Assembly (NCBI GenBank): GCA_963678675.1
Contig: OY783200.1
Coordinates: forward strand, 1,810,501 to 1,874,500
Length of the DNA: 64,000 bases
From: Xiphydria camelus
Lineage: Eukaryota > Arthropoda > Insecta > Hymenoptera > Xiphydriidae
Direction: 5' to 3'
The notes under the pieces were generated by a model that saw only the letters and a program-made list of their open reading frames with translations, had not been told where the DNA came from and ran no database searches. Each line of letters begins with the position of its first letter. Position 1 is the stretch's first letter. This document shows positions 40,287 through 50,092 of the stretch, in pieces. The translations under genes and the position numbers were made by a program.

Positions 40287-43200
40287 TCACGGCAGCCGAT
40301 TCGGCGAGTTGATCTTCTTGGCCGGCGCGCTGTTCCTCAGCTTGGCCGCTCGCTTCGCCTCCACCTGCCTCTGCTGCGCCAACTTGCGCTCCTCTCGCTT
40401 CCGCGCCGCCTCCTCCAGCTTGTTGTTGCCCCCTGAAACGACTAGAGATAAGGGTTGCGAGCTTCATTCTCGATATCTCGACGGTTCGAAGCTCGTCAAA
40501 AGGTAAGAATTTCGCAGCCGACTGCGATTCAGAAAGATCCGGGACAAGGAGATCGTGACGGAGGCGAAGCGAGACATTCTGCAAACTCGAATTTAACTTT
40601 TAAGCGAAGTTTCAATCCTTATCTTCGAGAGTTTATTGATCGAACGGATGGTTTCAACTCCATTTAGGAGTTAAACTCGAGTTGTGCAACTGGCCCTCAA
40701 CGAGTGACACATTCGCGATCGAGCGGAAACGATACCTGCCGGCTCCAGCGGTTGAAAGTCGTCCGGAAAGTCCGTGTCCTCCCAGCCGCTCTCCGCCTCG
40801 TCGTTCTTCTCGGGAATGCCCTCCGCCATTTCGTCCTCCTGCAACGCGACAAAGGCGAACGATAAAAAAAACCCGCCGACGTTCCGCGCGTCTCGCTCTG
40901 TCGAGGCACCGACCGGCTCCTCCTTCAGGCTGATCCACTGGTCGGCGACCTTCGGCGAGTTGGCCGACGGCGACGCCTTGTTCGCCGGTTGCTGCTCCAT
41001 GTCGCCCCAGTTGTCGGCCTCCCAGTCCCAGTCGGCGTCGGAGTTGGCGCTATTTTGCGTGTCGTGGTACTCGTGATCGAGGGAAGTCATGCTGGTCGCG
41101 CTGCTCGTCGTCGCCGTGGTGCTGGAGCTGCTCTGCGAGCTGCTCGCTTGCTCTGCGAAAAGGAGCGGCGTGAAACGTCGTTTCGCCTCGATACGAAAGG
41201 CGCGACGCGACGAACCTAGGGAAGCGGGTTTGCTGAGCAGTATTCGGGAAGCGTTGGGAGGATCGGACGTCTTCGGCGTGTCCGATTGGCTGCGGTAGAA
41301 CTTGGCGGCGACCGCGGTGACGGCCCATCCCGCCCACGTTGCCGCGGCGTTGCTCAGGCTCGGCGTCGCGGTGTTCACGTCGGCCTCTGCGAGAAGCGCG
41401 ACGAGTTGCGAAAACGCTACGAGGATGAAATAGCAGAGACGCGAGGGAGAGGCGAGTTTTACCCATCGATTCGCGAAGCCCGGGGTCCTCGGAGACGCTC
41501 TCGAGCTTCGAGAGGAAGCCCTTGATCGTGCGGAAGGCGTTATCTCGCACGCCCTTGTCGACGTCCGCGGTTAGCGGGCAGAGAGCCGGCAGAATGCGAT
41601 TCGCCACTTCCTGCAGGAGGAAGTACTGCTGCGTCGCGGCGAGAGCGAGGACGCTCGCGCTGCGCGCCGGAGGGAAGGGATCGCGGGTGCCGCGGACGAA
41701 CGCGCCGATGAGGACCTGCGAGTGAGCGAATCGTTCGCGATTAAATTACTGCGGCAACGCGGGGAAGACGAGAACCCGAACACAATGACGCGCGCTCTCT
41801 CACCTTCTGCCGGATCTGAGGATGCAGATGCTGCGCGATCTTGCCGAGGCAGACCGTCGTGTTCGTGCGGATGCCGCCCTGCTCGTCCTTCGACTGCAGC
41901 CGCGCGAAGTACCTCAGCGTCTCGACGTTGAGATTGTTGTAGTCCAGCTTCGGCGCGAGATGAACGACCGACTTGATCGTCTGCTCGCGCACCGCGGGAT
42001 TCGTGTCTAGGAATCCCCTCGCGACCTGTGCGAAGACGGAGAAACGAGGAGTTCTAAGGTCCATTGGCGCGAGACGCGAAGACTTCGCGCACCTGCGGAA
42101 AGATCGCCTCGTTGACCGTGGCGGGCAGCAGATGATCGACGAATCGGTCCAGCTGCTGCAGCAGTCGCAGCCGCGTGGCGCGGTCGTTCGACGCGAACAG
42201 TTTGACGACGCAGGGCACGACGCGCTTCTGATAATCGGCGTCCGGCAGTTGTCGGCCGAGCTGAAGCAGCGGCGGCAGGACCGCGCTCCCGGCGTCGCCG
42301 AACTCGAAGGCCGCCAGGAGTTGCGGCAGGATCTTGTACCTGCTCAAACCCCGTGGGAAGCTGTCGAGCTGGTTGGCGAGCTGCGCGAAGAAGCGCCCCT
42401 TCTCGCCGCGCTCCTTCATCTGTATCTCCTCGAGGAAGAGTAGCGCGTCGACCAGGTCGTTTTTGAAGTAGCCGCCGTTGCTGCGGCATCGCGCGATCAC
42501 GTCGGCCGGGTTCGGCCGACCCTCCGCGCTCGAGCCGGTTAATTCTCTGTAGACCGTCGTCAGTTGCCGGGGGATCTTCGGTTAAAGGGAAGCGAGCGAT
42601 CAATCTCGAGGTGATCGTTTCGTTGGCGAGATTCCACGATTATATCGGAGAGACGAGATCATTTTAAATATTTTTCTCGCGTGGGAATGAATCCGATAAA
42701 GGATTCAGAGGAAAGAGGAGAGAGTGAAGAAGACGCTGAAGAAGATGAAGGTTAACGATAGCGAGCGATCAAAAAAATGACACGTTGATACGATCGACGC
42801 GGTTTCCACAAACAAGAGACTAATTTCGGTGTCCGCAATGATGCAATTTACATACGAGGTCGTTAAGCCCTTCCTCAACGTGACGCGCATCTATGAATAA
42901 ACGTTCTCTTTAATGGGTCAAACGAATCTTGCGCGGCAGTCATCGCGACGCGAGTATTCTCTCGAGTGATCGACAAACGAAAGAATTCGTCCACGGACCG
43001 AGCAACTGAGGGAAATGCGAGCGTACCTCTTCGGTAGCCTTCAGACTTGCCGGAGCGCTGAGAGGGACGCCGTTGAACGCCTCCCAGATCAGGCAACCCA
43101 AGCCCCACATGTCGATGGAGCTGTTTTTGTCATTAACAATTTGTATCGTCAGTCCCCAAAGGGCCAACCGAGGCGGAATAAATATCAAATATCTTTTCCG

Positions 43201-45517
43201 CGAAACTCTCCTTCTCCGAGCTCGCGAACCATTCTTCGGTCTACGTATACTTGAATATTAGAAATCATCGAATACGTTGTTCTATCGATGAGCAGACTCG
43301 AAGCGTCAATTTCCAGTTGCGGATAGAAATCCAATTCTAGGATGCCCGGGAGAGAAAAAGAGTATAAGTCAAAATATCGCCTACCAAAACACTTCTACAA
43401 TTTTCTTCTACTTTCCTAGAGATATTTGTGTGCTACGTGCATTTAACGTTCTTATGAGAAGTGTTATTTTCATTTTATACATTTTTCCAACAGTTTGTGT
43501 TTCAATATAAACAAATAAAGGTGTTTTCTGAGCGATACCATTTTTTGACTTGTACTCTTTTTCCCGAGCATCCTAGAATTCTTCGTTGGAAGAACGAGCT
43601 GATAAAAGCGCGAGCGAAATACTGCTAAAGTCGAGGTGTACTCGTGGTGTGTAATAAATACCATTTGGTGGAAGGTTTCGAATTCTCCTTGGCCTCGGGA
43701 GGTCGATAGACCTGCAGTGCCGGTGGCGGAGAATTGTACGCGGCGTCCACCGCAGTCATGTACTCGACACCGCCGAGCTTCCACTCGCCGCTCTCCTCGT
43801 TGACGAAAATCGACCAGACGTTCACGTTGTTGTGACGAAGATTGCCGTCGTTATTCAGGAAGCTGAGGGCTCTCTGCCGGCGATTGAGAAACGTTTCAGA
43901 GTCGTTCTGCGCGCGCGTGATTCTCGCGAGACGCGTTGAAGGAAAGAGAACACAGCGTACGGTTATCTGAAAGATGCCCCAGGAGATGCACAAGCTGCGC
44001 TGACGCTCGTCCTCGGGGTCGATCTTGCGAGCGAGCCGAGAGTGCAGCGGCTCGACCCTCTCCGTCGCCAGATATATCATCTTGTCCGTCTGCGGGAATT
44101 CGTAGAAAATGAAGAGACATCGTTGAGCGATCAACGCTGCCTCGCCGAACGTACCTCGAGGCTGTCGATGTACGACAATATACTCGGATGCCTCAGCGTC
44201 TTCAGCCGCTTGACCGCAGCTCGCGCGATGTCCAGCTGGTACTCCGGCGCCCCGCTCTTCACCTCGAATACGAACACCGAGACATCCTCGCCGCCCGTGG
44301 CTCCCTATTGGCAGTAGATACTAGAGACGACCGGCAATCGTCGACGACGATCGCGCAATCGGTTAGCGTTCGCTCGAGTAGACGCGACGCGGTAAAATTT
44401 ATACAAAAAGCCGTAGTGACAAAGGACATCGAAATCTGGACTTCTCTGGGTACTCGCAATTATTGTCGATACGATTGTGCGAATTACGATACATTACTAT
44501 TCTTGGATTTCGAGTGGTTCGTTAATTTGCTGACGCTTCAAAAGTACTGCAATACGCCGCGTCAGGACAAACGAACTCTTGATACAGTAAAATCTATATG
44601 AATCCGTCGTTAAAATCGAAAAAGAACGTAAAAACCAATCGAGCAGAGTAAACAATCGCTCAGCAACAAAAATTTGACGATAGAACGTAAAAGCATCGAT
44701 TCGCGGTAAAATTCTTGCAATGCCACTGCGACGAATTAATCGTCGACAAAATAAACTGCAAATTGAAAAGGATGAACGAGTTCAGATGATGGATCAACAT
44801 TGAATCGCAAGGGTGGATCAACGTCGAATCAAAAGGATCATTGAACATTGAATTGAAAGGGTCAATCGATGTTAAATCTCAAAAATTAAACGGCGTTGAA
44901 ACTAAAGAGTTGATCGACGTCGAATTAAGAGGGTCCATCGATGTTGAATCTAAAATTGTTATCAATATCGAATCTGAAGTTTTTATTCACGTCGGATCTA
45001 AGGTTTTTATCAACGTCAAATCTCACGTTTTTATCAACGTCGAATCAAAAACCTTGATAGTCACTGAATCGAAGGGGTCTATCAACATAAAATCTCAAAG
45101 ATCGATCGACATTGAAATGGGTTGATCGACTTTGAATTAAAAAGGCCCATCGACATCGAATCAAAAGAGTCGATCCACGTAGAATCTCAAGGGTTGATCG
45201 ACGCCAAATCAAAGAAAAGGTCAATCGATGTCAAATCGAAAGGGTGCATCAACATTTAATTGGTAGAATCAATCAACGTCGACACCAACGACGACGAATA
45301 ACGAAACGAAATAAAACGCGCTCAACGACACAAACTTAATCAGTGCTACATCAAATTGCAATACAAAGAGCCTCGAATATCAACTAAAATAAAGTCTGAT
45401 CACCTTTCTCCTGGCGCGATGCAACGTCCAAATGCTCTTGCCCTCGAATCCCGCGACGGGCTCGCCGATTTCGTAAGGGAAATCCTTGGTAGGATCCCGC
45501 GAGAAGAACGACCACAT
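40287..45517 (-). CDS. SCYL1: N-terminal kinase-like protein SCYL1
   Basis: SCYL1 is a catalytically inactive kinase-fold protein with HEAT repeats that acts in COPI retrograde transport at the Golgi. Twelve exons fit in phase: 45,517-45,404; 44,304-44,155; 44,089-43,961; 43,873-43,662; 43,120-43,027; 42,575-42,093; 42,025-41,804; 41,715-41,463; 41,386-41,216; 41,152-40,914; 40,838-40,736; 40,432-40,287, giving 771 residues. The pseudokinase begins [35 protein letters not shown] lacks the catalytic HRD. HEAT repeats include [20 protein letters not shown] and [21 protein letters not shown] Trp-rich acidic linker ([13 protein letters not shown]) and a basic C-terminus ([10 protein letters not shown]) follow. 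The residue before SIDMWGLG is Cys where human has Trp, set by the splice junction. It shares a 230-bp promoter gap with CCDC61. Confidence 0.93.
44770..45270. repeat. 24-bp minisatellite in SCYL1 intron 1
   Basis: About 20 imperfect copies of a 24-bp unit of the type ATCGACGTCGAATCAAAAGG. Because the unit is a multiple of three it produces a plus-strand ORF (44,841-45,125) of 8-residue repeats (IDVESKxx, INVESKxx) that has no start context or family similarity and is not taken as a gene. Confidence 0.9.
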
Positions 45518-45747
45518 CCTCCTTTTCGTCGCCTCGTCAGATCGCGCGACTCGCTTATTACTAATTATCGCGACCGCGAGCCTTCATCCTACCAAACATA
45601 CACGGATTACCACGCGTCCACGCATCGCGCGCTACGTCATGCAACTGTCATCGCAAACAGCCGCACGCGCACGACAGCCGTACTTCGCCGAGCCGCGACT
45701 ACACACGCGTGCGCGTCATCGGCGAAGCTCCGAAGAATCGCGAGGGT
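45518..45747. promoter_or_regulatory. Bidirectional promoter between SCYL1 and CCDC61
   Basis: Only 230 bp separate the two divergent start codons. The block is GC-rich and CpG-rich, as is common for paired housekeeping genes. No TATA box is evident near either start. Transcription start sites cannot be fixed from sequence alone. Confidence 0.5.
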
Positions 45748-47926
45748 ATGAGCAGCGACAACGAGCCAGGGTCGGACCTCGTGACGACGTACGCATTCAA
45801 GGGCGGCCGGGAGTACGTGGCGAGGATGAGAGTCACTGCCCTCCGCGGCGGGGATCGCCGCGCGCTGGAGCTGACAATTACGGATAAGCGCACCGCCGAA
45901 GATTGGCACTCGTCCTACGACACCGCTTGTTCGTTCTTTTTTGCAGCGCCGTTGATCTGATCAGCAGAACAGTCGCCGCTGCAGTGACGTTCTTTCTTTG
46001 AGGTTACATTCGCCGCCGGAGAGCGCGCGCTCTGGCGGCGAGGCGCGGAACTTTTGAGAACGAGCGCGCGATTTGAGCTTTGATCAGACACAGCTCTGAA
46101 CGCTGATATTTCGTTAACTGTGAATCTTTCGACAAAGTTTGTAGAATACTTTTTTGTAGATTGCGTTTTGACGTACAAGAAAGGTTTATATCGATGCAGG
46201 CGAAACGTTTACGGATAACGAAATAATCGCGATCGAAGCGAGCGATGATTAGAGTGGTACAGCTTCGAACGTTGTTATATCGTTTACTGTGAAGGTTTTG
46301 GCAAAATTTACAGAATACTATTTTGAAGACTGCGTTTCGATCTGCGAAAAAAGCTTAATCGACGCAGACGAAAAGTCGACGAATAATGAGATAATCGCGA
46401 TCGAAGCGAGCGATGATATTAGAGTGGTACAATTTCGAACGCTGCTATCCGGTTAACTGTGACTGTTTTGGCTACACTGTACAATACTTTTTTGAAGACT
46501 GCATTTCAATCTACAAAAAAGGTTTAATCAGTGCCGACGAAAAGTTCACGGGTAACGAGATAATCGCGATCGAAACCATTTCATGCTACTCGGAACTTTC
46601 GATTCACCGTTGAAACCCTCCTCAGACATCGAGAATCTCACCCACAAGACCGGCAATTACAAGCAATTCGACGTGTTCGTGACGATGCTGCAGTCGGGCC
46701 TGCTGAAAGTGAATACCGATATCCCCCGACCGCGAAATTTCGGATCTCGATAAACAACGAGTAAAGCAGTCGTTCTTCGCAGACGAGCGAGTGTGTGAGC
46801 CTCGACCTCCTCACGTTCGAGGACCTGGAGTCGTTGCGTTCGCGCAAAGTCCCGGAGAATTCGCGCAGCGCCTCGTCGCCGGGCCACAAGGCGAGCAATC
46901 GTCGCTACCTCATCCTCACTTACACCGTGGAGTTCGATAGGTGCGCGCCGTCGTTTACGAATCGCATTCCACGCGACCCCACCTCCTAATCTGATCCTCG
47001 CGCGCGAAAAGCCGACGCGAATCTCTTAGGCGGCAATCAGAGCACTGCAAAATCTAACGACCCCCTTAAGAATCCATTATCCGTTGCCCCTGGAGTACTG
47101 CGGGCCGCCCGATCCGGCGATTTTGCAAGGTACCATCGGGCGATTGGAGGCGGAGATCGAGCGGTTGCGGTCGACGGGGATCAACAGGGAGCTGCACCGG
47201 CGGATAGAGCAGTTGACCGCGGCGAACAGGAAGCTCGCGGAGGAGAACAGGAAATTGTCTCACGGCGGTGAGGTTATTCAAGGGAAGAAAATCATCATCA
47301 AATTCCTGATTCCCCCCCGATCCTCAGGAAAGGACGCCCGGCGACTCGCCGCGGTCATAAAGGCGCTGGAGAACGGCGTGGCGGAGGAGCGCGCCGCTTT
47401 CCGGGCGCAGCTGCAAAGGCTGCGAGCGGAGAACGCCGCGCTGACGCGGAAGCTGCGCCAGCGCGACGTGTCGGCGAGCAGGCGACCCGGGGACAGCAGT
47501 CCGGCCCCGAGGAGACGCGCCACGCCGCCCCTCTCCTCGCAGACGCGGTGTACCGTCCCTCGGAAGGTCAGGAGTCGGTCTCCCTCGCTTCCCGGCCGCT
47601 TCAAGGTTTCCAGCTTGTCGCCAGGTAAACGGCAGCGTTCGGTCTCATCTCGATAGACTATGTCACGCGAGACGCTGTGTTTTTTCAGCCAGCTCCCTGG
47701 AGTCCCTCCGCTCGCGAGACACACCGCGGCAGAGCGTCGCAAAACCACGTCGTTTCGCAGCCAAAGGTCTTAGCCCGAAACGCTAGTCACGATTACACGC
47801 AAAAAAAAAAACAAGGAACATTAATCACGATTTCGCGCGCTGTTCGCAGAAATCGACTTCGGCAATCTGGAATCGCGGATTCACGCGTTGCAGAAGATGC
47901 TGAGGGACGGGATAAACCTGAATTAA
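45748..47926 (+). CDS. CCDC61: Coiled-coil domain-containing protein 61 (VFL3 homologue)
   Basis: CCDC61 (VFL3) forms filaments through an XRCC4-like head and helps anchor basal bodies and centrioles. Seven exons fit in phase: 45,748-45,928; 46,626-46,708; 46,783-46,940; 47,071-47,267; 47,328-47,624; 47,689-47,766; 47,850-47,926, giving 356 residues (human about 512). Family blocks are ELTITDKRTAEDW, IENLTHKTGNYKQFDVFV, VSLDLLTFEDLESLRSRK, RYLILTYTVEFDRIHYPLPL, GPPDPAILQGTIGRLEAEIE and the C-terminal EIDFGNLESRIHALQKML. The coiled coil is shorter than in vertebrates. Intron 4 is exactly 60 bp with no in-frame stop, so its retention would add 20 residues. Intron 1 carries three copies of a hairpin repeat. 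Confidence 0.92.
46075..46585. repeat. Three tandem copies of a ~175-bp hairpin repeat
   Basis: In CCDC61 intron 1 the markers GTTAACTGTGA, TACTTTTTTGAAGACTGC, a TCTACAAAAAAGGTTTAA-type block and AACGAGATAATCGCGATCGA recur with a period of about 175 bp. Each unit starts with a TTAACTGTGAA-type end and closes with a TTCACGGGTAACGAGATAAT-type end, so it can fold back. The same family occurs in PIGN intron 5. Confidence 0.8.
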
Positions 47927-48310
47927 AAAGAGCGTCGTCGTCTCGGCTTTGAGCCCTTATTTTTTTTTTGTCCACCTACTCAGAGTTATATATACATATT
48001 ATATGTTACAATACATTTCCTATCGCTTTATTCGCATACGATCGACGTCCTTCCACGGGGCGTGAGGCGAGTCTGGCGCGCGTGCGGGCGGGAAAGAACG
48101 CGCGAGGGAGGAGTTATTTACAAGAGCTCGTTCCCTCCTCGCCTTCCGAGCGCCGACGACCCGTCGATCGGCGGAGGGAGGACGAGGGCAAGCGGGAGAA
48201 GGCGCGTCGATGGAGGATACTCGGCAATCGTCGGCAAACTGACTAGAAAAGGAGTCAACGTTACCCGAGCGCATCTCAGGCGGCGACGATCGTCGGTGGG
48301 AAAGCCCCGA

Positions 48311-49317
48311 TTAGCTGATCCTCTCGCCGTTGCGCACGACCTTCTCGAAGTACGCGATGGCGCGACGCAGCAGCGACGCGTCCTCGTCGCTCTGCTCCGT
48401 CTCGGCGGCGCCGCTCTCGTCCTTGGCGCGCTCTCCCTCGCCCTCGGCGTCCAGCGCCGTTTTCGCGGGCAGCTTGGACCGCGTCTGACGCGCGAGCTCG
48501 TCGACGAGCATCGCGAGCTCGCGTATCTCGTCGCTCTGCCGCGCGGTCTTGCGAAGGAGGAGCTCTATGTCGTCGCTGAACTTCTTCAGCTGCTCCAGCC
48601 GCGCCTCCTCCTTCTTCGTCTCCTTGGCCACCTGGCGATTGTACTCGAGTATGAGGCAAGCGCCGGCGACGCCGAATATGATCACCTCGCCCATCAGGTT
48701 CGCTCCCAGCTCTATCGCCATCGCCTCGTTCAGCTTCGCCACCTTCGTCGGCTTTCCCAGGTTCATCAGGTACATCTTCGCCTTCACCTCCGCCCAGTGA
48801 TAGACTGCAAGGAAGTCGCGACCGTGCCGCCTTCGATTAGCGCGAAGGCGCGCCCGATTTTCTCGATATCAATAGACATTTCGCTCGATATCGACGAACG
48901 TTTCTCTGTCGTTATTGAGGCATCTTTCTCTCAATATTGACGAACGTTTCTCGCGAAATCAACGAATGTTTCCCAAGAAATTTCTCTAGATATCGACCAA
49001 TGTTTCCTTCGACGTTGATGAACGTTTCTCTCGACTTCGACGAACGTTCCCCTCAACATCGATGAGCGTTTCTCGCGTTATCGGTGAACACTTCTCTCGA
49101 TATCGAGGGACGTTTGTCTCGAGATCGAAGGACATTTCTCTCGTCGAAGCGTCGCGACGCTTCGCTCATACTCACATTGCGCCGGCGGTATGATAAAATA
49201 CGTCCTAAAAACAGGATGATTCTTCGCCTGGCTCGTCAGCACCTTCGCCAGCGGTTTGCTGATCTGCTTGATAAAGAGCACACCCAATTTCAGGGCCGGG
49301 AACACGCCGACCACCAT
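48311..49317 (-). CDS. OPA3: Optic atrophy 3 protein homologue
   Basis: OPA3 is a mitochondrial membrane-associated protein whose exact biochemical role is unsettled. Two exons, 49,317-49,176 and 48,804-48,311, join in phase to give 211 residues. The N-terminus (MVVGVFPALKLGVLFIKQIS) matches the family start and includes a mitochondrial targeting or hydrophobic segment. The junction region PPAQFYHWAEVKAKMYLMNL and the hydrophobic block ELGANLMGEVIIFGVAGACL follow, then a long coiled coil (AKETKKEEARLEQLKKFSDD) and an acidic, family-atypical extension before the end. The intron contains a 22-bp minisatellite. The gene converges with CCDC61 (384 bp between stops) and diverges from PIGN. Confidence 0.93.
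48868..49140. repeat. 22-bp minisatellite in the OPA3 intron
   Basis: About twelve imperfect copies of a 22-bp unit of the type GAACGTTTCTCTCGATATCG. The period is exact over the central copies (48,990-49,130). Confidence 0.9.
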
Positions 49318-50092
49318 CCTGCCGCCCCTCTAGGTCTCGCGGTCCTGCCGATTATCGAAAATCGTGAGCATCTCGCCGTCACGCGCAACAAATTCGAGCT
49401 GCTCACCTCGAAATGGGCGAGAAACGCCGTTCTTCGTCTCCGGGCGATTCATGCCTTCGTCACCTTCGATAAGAGCGCGGCCGCCATCTTGGAAAACGAG
49501 TAGACCACTGTCACGCAACGAACCTAACCTAACCTAACCTCAAAAACCGAGAGAAATATCGTTTTTTTCGCGAGATCCGCGCTCCTGACCTCCAAAAAAA
49601 TGACGCAATTCAATTCGCTCTCATCGATAAGACTCCGTTAAACCACAATTCGCGTTTTATCGTTGCGAGTATTCACGACAAGAGCGAAATTCGACGACGG
49701 CACCCGCTCCTCGCACTGCAGCTCAAAGTCGTCTGCTGGGCCCTGAAGCGCGCGCGGAGCTCGTCGGGATTTTTGCGTTTAAAAGCGATTGATCGCGGCG
49801 CGAATCGATTTGGCGCGATTTGAAAATTCGTGGGATTCGAAAGACTTTTTCTTAAAGATAAATTTCGAAGGAACACCTGCGAATATGATCGAAATTGGTG
49901 AGAATTCATCAATTTTTTAGGTTAGATTACGAGGAATTCATATTTTCGTCTTTCAGTTATTCGATTTAACATTCTTCATCTTCTCTCTCCTCTCTTTCGG
50001 CTTCAGAGTCGATGCGCAGATCGCTATACCGATCTGCCGATGAGGGGATCTGCGGATACTAGGAATCCGCCTCGTCGGAAGCCTCGAACACG
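49318..50092. promoter_or_regulatory. OPA3-PIGN divergent promoter region
   Basis: 775 bp lie between the divergent start codons. The part next to OPA3 is GC-rich and likely includes its 5' UTR. A short insect-telomere-like tract, CCTAACCTAACCTAACCT, occurs at about 49,523-49,540. The rest shows nothing recognisable. Confidence 0.45.

Noticed and set aside
44841..45125. 94-codon repetitive ORF (IDVESK-type repeats)
   Set aside because: It is the translation of an intronic 24-bp minisatellite; frame openness follows from the unit length.
44770..49140. Tandem repeats resembling a CRISPR array
   Set aside because: Units are contiguous without unique spacers and lie in introns of animal genes.
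49522..49541. A true telomere or chromosome end
   Set aside because: Only three to four repeat units, with unique gene sequence on both sides.
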